From an uncultured Tolumonas sp. (GTDB lineage: Bacteria; Pseudomonadota; Gammaproteobacteria; Enterobacterales; Aeromonadaceae): a stretch of DNA of 64,000 nt. Every line of letters starts with the position of its first letter. The stretch's first letter is position 1. The notes below the pieces were generated by a model. The model saw only the letters and a program-made list of their open reading frames with translations, did no database searches and was not told the origin of the DNA. The stretch lies in assembly GCF_963676665.1 (NCBI RefSeq), contig NZ_OY781371.1, positions 62,001 to 126,000 on the forward strand, given 5' to 3'. The translations under genes and the position numbers were made by a program. Of this stretch, positions 45,334-53,777 are shown piece by piece.

Positions 45334-46665
45334 TTAGGCATTTGGTTTAGCAACGGTTTCTTGCTTCACGAGATTGTTTTGTGATGCTTTGTGCGGGGCG
45401 TGTGGTGCCCAGCCAGATAATGCTAACAGCACAAAGAAACCAATGATGTAAGATGCAGCAACATGCCAGCCTTGACGCACCCAAGTCACGGCAGAGCGCG
45501 CTTCTGGGTACATGTTGGAAAGCGCGACACCGGCGGAAGATCCAAACCACAACATGGAACCACCGAAGCCCACCGCATAAGCCAGCACACCCCAATCGTA
45601 GCCACCTTGTTCCAGACACAGTTTGGTCAGTGGAATGTTATCAAATACCGCCGATACAAAACCGAGGAAAAAGGTGGTTAGCCATGAGGCTTTAGGTAAT
45701 TCATCCACCGGCATTAATGAGGCACAGGTCACCAGCCCCATCAGGAAGACGGTGCCACCCAGGGCATTTTTTAATTCACTCCATGGTGTTTTGACGACCA
45801 ATGCACTGATGATGATGGCAATCCAGACGCCCATGGCAGGGAAGTCAAAAAAGTAGTTAGTCAGAATGGCAGAAATTAAGATCAGGCCTACAACACCTAA
45901 TTTTTTCCACTCCACCACAATACCCAGTGGCGCATCTTTAATAATGCGTTGATATTTGTCTTGCTGAATAGATGCGATAACACCGAACAAGACCAGCGCT
46001 GTGCCCGCAGCAATGTACGCATGTACTACATTTAGCGGGTTAACTCCATCGATCCACATCAATGTAGTTGTTGTGTCACCAACGACAGAGCCAGAACCAC
46101 CCGCATTACTGGCAGCCACGATAGCAGCGAGGTAGCCGATATGAACACGCTTATTGAATACCACAAACGCAATGGCGCCACCAATCATGGCGGCGGCGAT
46201 GTTATCGAGGAAGGCACTGATGACGAAGATCATGATCAGTAACACAAACCCACCTTTCCAATCGTCAGGCAGGTATTTGGGTAATATTTTCGGCAGTTCA
46301 GATTCTTCAAAATGTTTGGCCAGAATGGCAAAACCAAACAATAGGCCCAATAGATTCAGTAAAACCCGCCATTCCCCTTCGTGCCCTTCGCCGCCTAAAA
46401 TGTGCTGGGCTAATGAGAAATCATCCAGAAACAGATATTTACTGGCAACCACCGCGGTCAGGCCGGCAATCGAAACCCACATGGTGTAATTATGGAAAAG
46501 AGCAACGCCTAATAGCGTGGCAGCAAACAAGATGAACTCCAGTCGGATTCCTGCCACTGTAAGCATATGGTTGCCGTCAGCAGCCATGGCAAAAGTGGGA
46601 AAGATCAGTGTGCTTAGCAAAAATAGCCATGCACTGATATTTCTACCTGAGTGTGTCTTATTCAT
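45334..46665 (-). CDS. IT-superfamily (ArsB/NhaD-like) membrane transporter
   Basis: A 443-residue inner-membrane protein with 10-12 helices, preceded by a cleavable-looking leader (AWLFLLSTLIFPTFAMA). FLDNIAAAMIGGAIAFVVFN and ASNAGGSGSVVGDTTTTLMW are the duplicated ion-transporter signatures seen in NhaD antiporters and arsenite or dicarboxylate carriers. The VVGDTTTT block resembles NhaD's PIGDVTTT but the rest does not settle the substrate: sodium/proton exchange, a carboxylate, or another anion. It lies on the same strand between rnfH and nifF, with a terminator after it. It may be read from the rnf promoter; I see no NifA site directly before it. Confidence 0.7.
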   Translation of the reverse strand: MNKTHSGRNISAWLFLLSTLIFPTFAMAADGNHMLTVAGIRLEFILFAATLLGVALFHNYTMWVSIAGLTAVVASKYLFLDDFSLAQHILGGEGHEGEWRVLLNLLGLLFGFAILAKHFEESELPKILPKYLPDDWKGGFVLLIMIFVISAFLDNIAAAMIGGAIAFVVFNKRVHIGYLAAIVAASNAGGSGSVVGDTTTTLMWIDGVNPLNVVHAYIAAGTALVLFGVIASIQQDKYQRIIKDAPLGIVVEWKKLGVVGLILISAILTNYFFDFPAMGVWIAIIISALVVKTPWSELKNALGGTVFLMGLVTCASLMPVDELPKASWLTTFFLGFVSAVFDNIPLTKLCLEQGGYDWGVLAYAVGFGGSMLWFGSSAGVALSNMYPEARSAVTWVRQGWHVAASYIIGFFVLLALSGWAPHAPHKASQNNLVKQETVAKPNA

Positions 46666-46756
46666 TGAATAGTCATCCTTTTTTAATCACTGCCATAAAG
46701 GCCGTTTTATGGTCAGAGGTTTAATTGCCAAAAATAAAAATTGTTCAATTTATTGC

Positions 46757-47017
46757 TTATTCGTCATCATCTTCGTCTTCATCGGGCTGACGGGTCACAG
46801 GCAGATAAATCTCGACCCGATCTCCTTCTTTTAATACCGTATCGGGCGTACAAAATTTGCCGAAAATTCCGATACGATGTGTTGCCAGATCTAAATCAGG
46901 GTAATGATGAAAAACTGGGGAAGCTTGCAAGGCTTCCTGTGCGGTTACTGGTTCAGGCAGATCAAGCTGGTACCAATTGCCTTTAGCTCCGCGGGCATGT
47001 GCGACACTTATTTTCAT
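46757..47017 (-). CDS. rnfH: RnfH, ubiquitin-fold accessory protein
   Basis: An 86-residue beta-grasp protein (MKISVAHARGAKGNWYQLDL; FCTPDTVLKEGDRVEIYLPV) ending in a very acidic tail. RnfH is found with nif-linked rnf operons and with RatA toxin elsewhere; its molecular role is unsettled. The ATG at 47017 has GGAGG nine bases upstream and overlaps the rnfE stop by four bases. Last gene of the rnf operon. Confidence 0.87.
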   Translation of the reverse strand: MKISVAHARGAKGNWYQLDLPEPVTAQEALQASPVFHHYPDLDLATHRIGIFGKFCTPDTVLKEGDRVEIYLPVTRQPDEDEDDDE

Positions 47018-47700
47018 ACGTGGCAACCTCCCTGAACTGAATTATCTTGAGCTACGGGTGCATTTTTCCCGGCGAGTAGGCGTTTCCCTAAGCGGATGGC
47101 GCACAATAGCAGCCCCATCATGATGAACCCACCAGGCGGCAACAGCATCAGCAGAAACCCGTGGTATCCGGGAATGACATGCAATTCCATAAATTTAAAA
47201 TGCGGGCCTAATAGCAATGAGGCGCCAGAGAATAACGTGCCACTTCCGATAATTTCACGACAACCGCCCATGATGGTCATGGACAGCGTAAAACCAAGCC
47301 CCATACCCAAGCCATCGAGCATGGCCGGAATTGGCGGATTTTTCATCGCATAGGCTTCTGCGCGGCCCAAGATGGCGCAGTTTACTACGATCAGCGCAAT
47401 GAACAATCCCAGAACTTTATGAAGATCGTGCATCCAGGCATTCATTCCCAGATCAACCAGTGTGACCAGAGCGGCAATCAGCAGGGTGAAAATGGGAATG
47501 CGGATCTGATTCGGAACAATTGAGCGGATTAATGACACCAGCAAGTTCGATGCGACCAACACTAACGTGGTGACGCCTCCCATACCGAGCCCGTTGGTGG
47601 CAGTAGTTGTTACTGCCATTAAAGGGCAAAGCGCCAGCAATTGAGTGAAAATGACGTTCTCTTTCCATAGGCCATTGGTAAATACGTTTTGACTGCTCAT
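47014..47700 (-). CDS. rnfE: Rnf complex subunit RnfE
   Basis: A 228-residue integral membrane subunit with six helices, homologous to NqrD. NGLWKENVIFTQLLALCPLM then AVTTTATNGLGMGGVTTLVL is the conserved start, and CAILGRAEAYAMKNPP holds a cysteine that, with RnfA's, ligates a membrane-embedded iron-sulfur centre. With RnfA it forms the half-channel pair. AAGGGAG precedes the ATG. Overlaps rnfH. Confidence 0.95.
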   Translation of the reverse strand: MSSQNVFTNGLWKENVIFTQLLALCPLMAVTTTATNGLGMGGVTTLVLVASNLLVSLIRSIVPNQIRIPIFTLLIAALVTLVDLGMNAWMHDLHKVLGLFIALIVVNCAILGRAEAYAMKNPPIPAMLDGLGMGLGFTLSMTIMGGCREIIGSGTLFSGASLLLGPHFKFMELHVIPGYHGFLLMLLPPGGFIMMGLLLCAIRLGKRLLAGKNAPVAQDNSVQGGCHV

Positions 47701-47702
47701 AA

Positions 47703-48329
47703 TCAGCTCCCTTTATGATCCAGAAATTCGTTTTGATGACGCTGGAACAACATCAGTGCTTCATGCACGCCTTTCACTACACCTCGCGGCGTGATGGTGG
47801 CTCCAGTAAACGAGTCGAACTCCCCGCCATCTTTTTTCACATGCCAGCCTTTTTCATCCGGCTGTTTTAATGATTTTCCGTTGAAATTTAACACCCAGTT
47901 ACTCTTGGCCAGATCGATGTTGTCTCCCAAGCCGGGTGTTTCGGTGTGACTCAAGACTCGCACACCAGTCAAGGTACCATTCGCGTCAATACCAAGCAGC
48001 AGATGGATCGTGCCTGAATAGCCGGTGGTATCAGCAAACAGAGCGACACCACTCGCTACTCCGGCTTTTCTGGCCCGAAAAAAATGGGTCGGTTTACCGT
48101 CCATGGTCAGCGTGATCTCTTCCTGGCTGGGCATGTTGTCATACAAGCTTTGTGGTAAAACCTGCACCAATTGGCGCTGTGTATCTTCGATATTTCTGGC
48201 AACAATCGATTCTTTAGTGAGTGCTGAAAACGCAGCGACTGCACCACACACAAATAAAGCAAACAAACTCAACAGGAAAGCCTGATAGTAAGGCTGCTCT
48301 TTGACCGGTAAAGTGATGGATTGGTTCAT
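47703..48329 (-). CDS. rnfG: Rnf complex subunit RnfG
   Basis: A 208-residue periplasm-facing flavoprotein with one N-terminal membrane helix (YQAFLLSLFALFVCGAVAAF). FDSFTGATITPRGVVKGVHE contains the S/T-G-A-T site where FMN is covalently bound to threonine. GVRVLSHTETPGLGDNID is typical of RnfG/NqrC. The start overlaps the rnfD stop by four bases. Confidence 0.94.
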   Translation of the reverse strand: MNQSITLPVKEQPYYQAFLLSLFALFVCGAVAAFSALTKESIVARNIEDTQRQLVQVLPQSLYDNMPSQEEITLTMDGKPTHFFRARKAGVASGVALFADTTGYSGTIHLLLGIDANGTLTGVRVLSHTETPGLGDNIDLAKSNWVLNFNGKSLKQPDEKGWHVKKDGGEFDSFTGATITPRGVVKGVHEALMLFQRHQNEFLDHKGS

Positions 48330-49309
48330 TGTTTTTCCTCCGTTTTCAGGTCATAGCCATACATCCGTGGACGGGTATATTGATCAATCAACGGTGTAAC
48401 GGAGTTCATGATCAGAATGGAAAACGCGACCCCTTCCGGGAAGTTACCGAACGAGCGGATCACAAAGATCAGGAAACCAGTACCTGCACCGAAAATTAAT
48501 TTACCCCGGTTACTGGTTGGTGTGGTTACCGGATCGGTGGCAATAAAGAAGGCACACATCAGTAAGCCGCCGCTGGTCAGTTGGGCCAGTGGTTCGGCAA
48601 TATGCCCGTTACCACTTAGCCACAGCATCGTGCCGGGAATTAAGCAACCTGCGATTGTGGCAACTGGAACATGCCAAGTGAATACTTGCTGCTGGATAAG
48701 CCAAAGTCCGCCGATCAACATTAACAACGCAGAGGTTTCACCCAGACTACCGCTACTGGTGCCCAAGAAATGCGCTAACCAATGAAAATTGGCATGAACC
48801 CCTTCTTTGGTCAGCCCTAACGTGGTTGCGCCTGAAACACCATCCACGCCCATTTTGTACCAAACGCCGTCATAGAACGCGCTGGGGTTCACCCAATGCG
48901 TCATTTCGACTGGAAATGAGATCAGTAACACCACTCGGGCTAACATGGCGGGGTTAAACAGGTTTTGCCCCAAACCACCGTAAACCTGTTTGCCGAAGAA
49001 AATAGCAAAAGCGGAGCCTAATGCCCCCAGCCAGAGCGGTGCATGCGGAGGCAGACTCATTGCTAAGATCAATGCAGTGAGAATGGCCGCACCATCATTA
49101 ATTTCACCTTCCGCCTGAGGATTTAATTTAAGTGAAATCACCTCACAAATCAGCGCACTGACAATGGTGGTGATCAACAAAAACAAAGCGGGCATGCCAA
49201 ATTGCATTATTCCCAATAACACTGCTGGCAACAGGGCAATGTTCACTTTGAACATGACTTTTTTAATGGATATGCCTTCATGGGCATGGGGGGCACGTAA
49301 GATCATCAT
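48326..49309 (-). CDS. rnfD: Rnf complex subunit RnfD
   Basis: A 327-residue membrane subunit with about nine helices, homologous to NqrB. VDGVSGATTLGLTKEGVHA carries the threonine used for covalent FMN, and LGQNLFNPAMLARVVLLISF is a family signature. It supports coupling of electron flow to ion translocation. GAGGAG precedes the ATG; it overlaps rnfC. Confidence 0.95.
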   Translation of the reverse strand: MMILRAPHAHEGISIKKVMFKVNIALLPAVLLGIMQFGMPALFLLITTIVSALICEVISLKLNPQAEGEINDGAAILTALILAMSLPPHAPLWLGALGSAFAIFFGKQVYGGLGQNLFNPAMLARVVLLISFPVEMTHWVNPSAFYDGVWYKMGVDGVSGATTLGLTKEGVHANFHWLAHFLGTSSGSLGETSALLMLIGGLWLIQQQVFTWHVPVATIAGCLIPGTMLWLSGNGHIAEPLAQLTSGGLLMCAFFIATDPVTTPTSNRGKLIFGAGTGFLIFVIRSFGNFPEGVAFSILIMNSVTPLIDQYTRPRMYGYDLKTEEKQ

Positions 49310-50760
49310 GCAGACTCCTCTTCTGTTGCAGCTGCGCTATTACGACGCGATGGACGACGTGTCGCGGCTTTTGCGGCTTTGGCTGCTTCTTTTTCTGCGG
49401 CTTCGCGTTCCATACGTTCACGACGTGCGGCGCTGTTCAGGCAAGTACGGGCTGTTTTTTGTTCAGAAAAACGGATTTTATTGATTTCCTGTTTGCCCCA
49501 GTCGAAATATTGGGTCAGTGGAATGGCGGCTGGGCAGACATAAGCGCAAGAGCCACATAACAGACAATCCATCACGCCCATTTCAGCGGCTTTGCCAAAA
49601 TTATCGACCTTCAACTCAGCCACCATATCCAGCGGGGTCAGGCTCATCGGGCAAGCGCCAATACAGCGGCCACAACGCACGCAGGCACTGGCTTTGGGGT
49701 TGGGAAGTTCGTCTTCGGTCAGCAGTAAGACGCCGCTGGTGCCTTTTGTCACCGGAGTATGAATATCGGTGATTGCTCGGCCCATCATTGGGCCGCCTAA
49801 CACAATGCGTGCTGGTGTTGTCTTCAAGCCGCCGCACTGAGCAACAATTTCAGAAATTGGCATGCCGATAGGCGCCAGCACGTTACTCGGCACTTCCACC
49901 GCATCACCAGAAATGGTGATCACGCGATGGGTCAGTGGTCGGCCAAATCGCAGTGCTTCAAAGATGGCAATGCTGGTGGCGACGTTTTGCACCAGCACTC
50001 CGACATCTGCCGATAATTTACCGCTCGGCACCTGACGACCAGTGACTGCTTCGATCAGCTGTTTTTCAGAACCCATTGGATAAAGTGCCGGTAAACCAAC
50101 TACCTGCATGTTTTCTTCTGCTTTGCACAGCGCTTCCATTGCAGCGATAGCAGCAGGTTTGTTTTCCTCAATACCGATGAAAACTTTATCGGCCAGTGTG
50201 ATTTGCTGCAGATAACGAATGCCGCCCATGATGCGATCACCTTGTTCCTGCATCAGTCGGTCGTCACAGGTCAGGTAGGGTTCACATTCACTGCCATTGA
50301 TGATCAGCGTATCGATCAAATATTTCTGACTCAAACGCAGTTTATCCGCTGTGGGGAACATCGCTCCCCCCATACCGACAATGCCTGACTGCTCAATCAG
50401 TTCGATCATCTCTTCGCGTGAAAGTGCATGATTAGCTCGTGCGATATTACCAACGCTGGTACGAGGATTTTTCATATCCACTTTGATGGTAATGCTGTTT
50501 TGATCAACAGCACTGATCTGCCCGGCTAACGGAGCATGGATCGGCATGGAGAAACGCCCGTTTCCAGTCGCGATCAGTTGATCGGCTTTAATTTGATCGC
50601 CAATTTGAACGACAGGTAAGGCTGGAGCCCCTGCATGTTGTTTCAGCGGTAAAATCAAACGCCATGGTGCCTGCATGGTAATAACCGGATTCTGACTGGT
50701 CAGCTGTTTATGGCTGTCAGGATGAATACCACCATGTGGTCGGATCTGGGCTTTAAGCAT
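49306..50760 (-). CDS. rnfC: Rnf complex subunit RnfC
   Basis: A 484-residue peripheral subunit that takes NADH electrons. GGIHPDSHKQLTSQ near the N-terminus is the Rnf start; GGAMFPTADKLRLSQ and LIINGSECEPYLTCDDRLMQ are the flavin/NADH-binding parts. Two 4Fe-4S sites follow (CVRCGRCIGACP and CLLCGSCAYVCP, about 370-420), then a short Ala/Lys/Arg tail, shorter than the long repeats of E. coli RsxC. GGAGG precedes the ATG, which lies inside the end of rnfB. Confidence 0.95.
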   Translation of the reverse strand: MLKAQIRPHGGIHPDSHKQLTSQNPVITMQAPWRLILPLKQHAGAPALPVVQIGDQIKADQLIATGNGRFSMPIHAPLAGQISAVDQNSITIKVDMKNPRTSVGNIARANHALSREEMIELIEQSGIVGMGGAMFPTADKLRLSQKYLIDTLIINGSECEPYLTCDDRLMQEQGDRIMGGIRYLQQITLADKVFIGIEENKPAAIAAMEALCKAEENMQVVGLPALYPMGSEKQLIEAVTGRQVPSGKLSADVGVLVQNVATSIAIFEALRFGRPLTHRVITISGDAVEVPSNVLAPIGMPISEIVAQCGGLKTTPARIVLGGPMMGRAITDIHTPVTKGTSGVLLLTEDELPNPKASACVRCGRCIGACPMSLTPLDMVAELKVDNFGKAAEMGVMDCLLCGSCAYVCPAAIPLTQYFDWGKQEINKIRFSEQKTARTCLNSAARRERMEREAAEKEAAKAAKAATRRPSRRNSAAATEEESA

Positions 50761-51304
50761 TTTTCACCTCCAGTGCTGCCGGTTTGATGGCACCGGGTTT
50801 GCTGACCCGACTCATAAATGCCGGATCGGGATACAACGAAATGCCGTTATGTGGGCAGACTGAAACGCAGGCACCACAACCGGTACAGGCTTCAGCAATG
50901 ACACCGTGTAACTGACGGGTTGCACCAACAATCGCATCGTAGCTGCATTGTTTTATGCAGCGACCACAACCATCACAACCATCCATCGCAATGGCCGCGA
51001 CTTGTGGCCCTTTCATGCTATTACTGTCTAATGTCACGCCTAATACTGCGGCTACTTTCTGAGCTAGCGCTGATCCACCCGGAGGGCAGACATCGGGCGG
51101 CGCTTCACCACTAGCCATCGCTTTGGCGGCCTGCGCACAGCCCGGATAGCCGCATTGTCCGCATTGACCGTTAGGTAGTAAGGCACTGATTTCATCTACC
51201 AGTGGGTCACCTTCCACTTTTAAATGAATAGCGGCATACCCGAGTGCATAACCAATACCTGCTGCCAGCAGTGGAATTGCTAATAAATAGAGTAATGTCA
51301 GCAT
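50753..51304 (-). CDS. rnfB: Rnf complex subunit RnfB
   Basis: A 183-residue iron-sulfur subunit anchored by one N-terminal helix (LTLLYLLAIPLLAAGIGYAL). An Fx-type cluster site reads NGQCGQCGYPGCAQAAKAM with a later Cys (DVCPPGG), then two ferredoxin clusters (CDGCGRCIKQCSYD, CTGCGACVSVCPHN). It is the likely exit point for electrons toward ferredoxin or flavodoxin NifF. Ten bases after rnfA. Confidence 0.95.
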   Translation of the reverse strand: MLTLLYLLAIPLLAAGIGYALGYAAIHLKVEGDPLVDEISALLPNGQCGQCGYPGCAQAAKAMASGEAPPDVCPPGGSALAQKVAAVLGVTLDSNSMKGPQVAAIAMDGCDGCGRCIKQCSYDAIVGATRQLHGVIAEACTGCGACVSVCPHNGISLYPDPAFMSRVSKPGAIKPAALEVKNA

Positions 51305-51313
51305 AACTGTCTC

Positions 51314-51892
51314 CTAACCTGCTAATCCGCCGAAACCAGCAAATGCCATTGCCAGAATGCCAGCAGTGATAAAGCTGATAGGGGTACCGTTGAACAGGGT
51401 GGGTAACACCGATTTCTCCAGACGTTGACGCAATCCGGCAAATAAAATGATGACCAGTGAATAGCCCAATGCAGAACTAAATCCGTAAACCAGTGCTTGA
51501 AGAAAATTTAACTTTTCTTGAATGGTTAACAGAGCAATACCCAACACAGCACAGTTCGTGGTAATCAAAGGTAGGAAGATCCCCAACGTGCGGTGCAGTT
51601 CAGGGCTCTGTTTGGCAATGAACAACTCAGTTAATTGCACCAATGATGCAATTACCATGATGAATGTCAGCAAGCGTAAATATTCCAGCCCAAGCGGCAC
51701 GAGCACAGCATGCTCAATAATCCAACCCACACCGGTAGCCATGGTCAGAACGAAGGTGGTTGCCATTGCCATCCCGATTGCTGACGAGACTTTGTTTGAA
51801 ACCCCCATAAAAGAGCACAGCCCGAGAAATCGGGACAGCAACACATTATTAACCAGCCCGTTGGCCAGTATGATCAGCAGCATTTCTCGCAT
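51314..51892 (-). CDS. rnfA: Rnf complex subunit RnfA
   Basis: A 192-residue membrane protein with six helices, homologous to NqrE: LLIILANGLVNNVLLSRFLG then LCSFMGVSNKVSSAIGMAMA, and LITTNCAVLGIALL with the cysteine that pairs with RnfE in the intramembrane iron-sulfur centre. Start chosen at 51892, GAGG eight bases upstream; the frame is open much further up but crosses the sigma-54 promoter. First gene of rnfABCDGEH. Confidence 0.94.
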   Translation of the reverse strand: MREMLLIILANGLVNNVLLSRFLGLCSFMGVSNKVSSAIGMAMATTFVLTMATGVGWIIEHAVLVPLGLEYLRLLTFIMVIASLVQLTELFIAKQSPELHRTLGIFLPLITTNCAVLGIALLTIQEKLNFLQALVYGFSSALGYSLVIILFAGLRQRLEKSVLPTLFNGTPISFITAGILAMAFAGFGGLAG

Positions 51893-51928
51893 GTCATTTG
51901 CCTCGTAAAACCCAGATGCAAGAGAAAA

Positions 51929-51965
51929 TGCGAAACTTATGCCAAAAAGTGTGTTCTGCATCACA
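51929..51965 (-). promoter_or_regulatory. Sigma-54 promoter and adjacent NifA site of rnfABCDGEH
   Basis: On the minus strand TGGCATAAGTTTCGCA at 51944-51929 is close to the TGGCAC-N5-TTGCA consensus (GG at 51943-51942, GC at 51931-51930). A NifA site TGT-N10-ACA (51965-51950) directly abuts it, centred near -39, unusually close; the site at 52082-52097 (about -170) may be the working enhancer. Confidence 0.72.
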
Positions 51966-52081
51966 GTGAGGCATTGCCCCATAACGAGGCATTTAGACCT
52001 GACAAAACCGGACTTTGATTGCGTTAAAGCCGACAGCATCCCGCTATTTTTGTCGTTATAAACCTATTTTTTGTATGGTTT

Positions 52082-52147
52082 TGTTCTGGATATGACAAGC
52101 GAGCCAGTTGATCACGTCAAAATGATTTTTTCGGAACAACTCTTGCT
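52082..52147 (+). promoter_or_regulatory. NifA site and sigma-54 promoter of nifLA
   Basis: A TGT-N10-ACA site at 52082-52097 is followed by CGGAACAACTCTTGCT at 52132-52147 (GG at 52133-52134, GC at 52145-52146, TTGCT matching the -12 consensus). The start would be near 52158, giving a leader of about 93 bases before nifL. No clear NtrC site was found. Confidence 0.68.
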
Positions 52148-52202
52148 TTTATTAAACAGGTCTGGCGACAACCACATCACAGATTCATCAACACCGACAA
52201 AT

Positions 52203-52218
52203 TGTCTGATTGCTCACA
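52203..52218 (+). promoter_or_regulatory. Third NifA-type site, downstream of the predicted nifLA start
   Basis: TGT-CTGATTGCTC-ACA matches the NifA consensus exactly but lies at about +52 relative to the predicted nifLA start and 33 bases before the nifL ATG. Such a place would suit a roadblock or autoregulation; it may also be chance. Confidence 0.45.
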
Positions 52219-52250
52219 GCTGGCGATTTAGCACATTTAAAGGAGAGGGT

Positions 52251-53777
52251 ATGAACATCCTGCAAAACTATATCCCTGAGACCACCGGAGCGGTCTGCAT
52301 CAACAGTGCCAGCTTACAGCAAATGTTATCTGTGCTGCCGATGGAGCTGTTTTATGGTGTGGTTGAGCAATCTTCCGTAGGGATATCGATCACCGATCCG
52401 AAAGCGAACATTCTGTATTGTAATACCGCTTTTTGCCGCACCACCGGTTACAAGCGTGGAGAGCTGCAATATCGAAACCACAATATTTTAGCCAGCCAGC
52501 AAACCCCGAAATCGCGTTATCAGGCGATGTGGCATCAACTATCCCAACATCAACCGTGGACAGGTCGCCTGATCAACAAACGTAAAGATGGTTCTTTATA
52601 TCTGGCGGAAGTCACGGTCACACCGGTGGTCAACAGCGAAGGCCAGATCACGCACTATCTGGGCATGCACCGCGATATCAGTGAACAATTTGCGCTGGAA
52701 CAGCGGGTACACAACCAAAAAGCGATGATAGAAGCGGTGCTCGATGCCGCCCCAACCGCCATTGCCGTGCTTGATGAACATCATCAGGTGGTGCTTGACA
52801 ACCTGACCTACAAAACCTTACGCACTGACCTGCGTGGTAACGAACCTTACACCGCACTGGGTTTTACACCCGGAGCTCAACGCCCGGATCGTGACCAGCT
52901 ATGGCCACTGACCATTCGTGGTCGTCAGCGCTGGTTTAGCATTCTGATCCAGCCATTGTCGGAACTGAATGAAGAGGCCAGCAATTATTTTGGCGAAGGA
53001 AAAAAACCGTGCGCATTGTTAATGATCAGCGATCAAACTGAACGTCGCCAGCAGATCGAACAATCACGGCTGGAACAACTGCGGATGCAGGTGGAAGAAC
53101 AAACCCTGTTCTCTGCTATTCGGGAAACACTGGATGTAGCGATGGTGCAAAGTCAGGCGCCACTCAACATGCTGCAAGCGGCTTTGCGTTTGGAAGCTAA
53201 CTCCGATAGCCGCGCCGCCATTGCGATCCAGACTGCCTTAGATGCCGGGCATCAGGCGTTACAGCGACTGGAACTATATCGTCCTGCCATTAAGGTGGAA
53301 GAACCCACCCGTTTTGAGCTGATGAGTCTGTTTGCTGATCTGCACGACATGCTGACACTGCGTTTAGAACATCTCGATGTGTTGATGCAACTGGACATCG
53401 CGGCTGATCTACCGGAATTGTTTACACAACGCACCCGCTTATTAACGGCACTGAGCCTGTTGTTTGATCGCGCCTGTCAGGCCGTCACCGGGCAATCTAC
53501 CGGGCAACTCAAATTATGTGCCTATCAGAACGAACAGGAACTTTGTCTGGAAGTGCACGACAGCGGGCAAGCACCGGCTGTCACCGCGACCCACCGCTTA
53601 TTACAACCACAAACCGACAACGGTGGGAAACGAAACGACACTATCGAATTAGGTTTTGCACAAAATATCGTTAACGATCATAGAGGGGTGATCGAAGTGG
53701 AAACGAGTGATTTAGGGGGTAGTTGTATCCGGCTCAGGCTGCCTCTGTGCGCCATTATCAGGGAGGATAAAAAATGA
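52251..53777 (+). CDS. nifL: Nitrogen fixation anti-activator NifL
   Basis: A 508-residue redox and nitrogen sensor that binds and inhibits NifA. PAS1 (about 30-150; SSVGISITDPKANILYCNTA, FCRTTGYKRGEL, LGMHRDISEQ) binds FAD in characterised NifL; PAS2 (about 160-270) follows, then a coiled helical H-domain lacking a clear phosphorylatable His, and a C-terminal GHKL domain in which the N-box Asn appears replaced (ALSLLFDRACQ) although a D-x-G (HDSGQ) remains. Start at 52251 with AAAGGAGAGGG. The stop overlaps the nifA ATG by four bases, ensuring balanced amounts. Confidence 0.93.
   Translation: MNILQNYIPETTGAVCINSASLQQMLSVLPMELFYGVVEQSSVGISITDPKANILYCNTAFCRTTGYKRGELQYRNHNILASQQTPKSRYQAMWHQLSQHQPWTGRLINKRKDGSLYLAEVTVTPVVNSEGQITHYLGMHRDISEQFALEQRVHNQKAMIEAVLDAAPTAIAVLDEHHQVVLDNLTYKTLRTDLRGNEPYTALGFTPGAQRPDRDQLWPLTIRGRQRWFSILIQPLSELNEEASNYFGEGKKPCALLMISDQTERRQQIEQSRLEQLRMQVEEQTLFSAIRETLDVAMVQSQAPLNMLQAALRLEANSDSRAAIAIQTALDAGHQALQRLELYRPAIKVEEPTRFELMSLFADLHDMLTLRLEHLDVLMQLDIAADLPELFTQRTRLLTALSLLFDRACQAVTGQSTGQLKLCAYQNEQELCLEVHDSGQAPAVTATHRLLQPQTDNGGKRNDTIELGFAQNIVNDHRGVIEVETSDLGGSCIRLRLPLCAIIREDKK

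Noticed and set aside
52200..52250. Sigma-54 element TGGCGATTTAGCACA just before nifL
   Set aside because: The GG to GC spacing is seven, not ten; the element at 52132-52147 has correct spacing.
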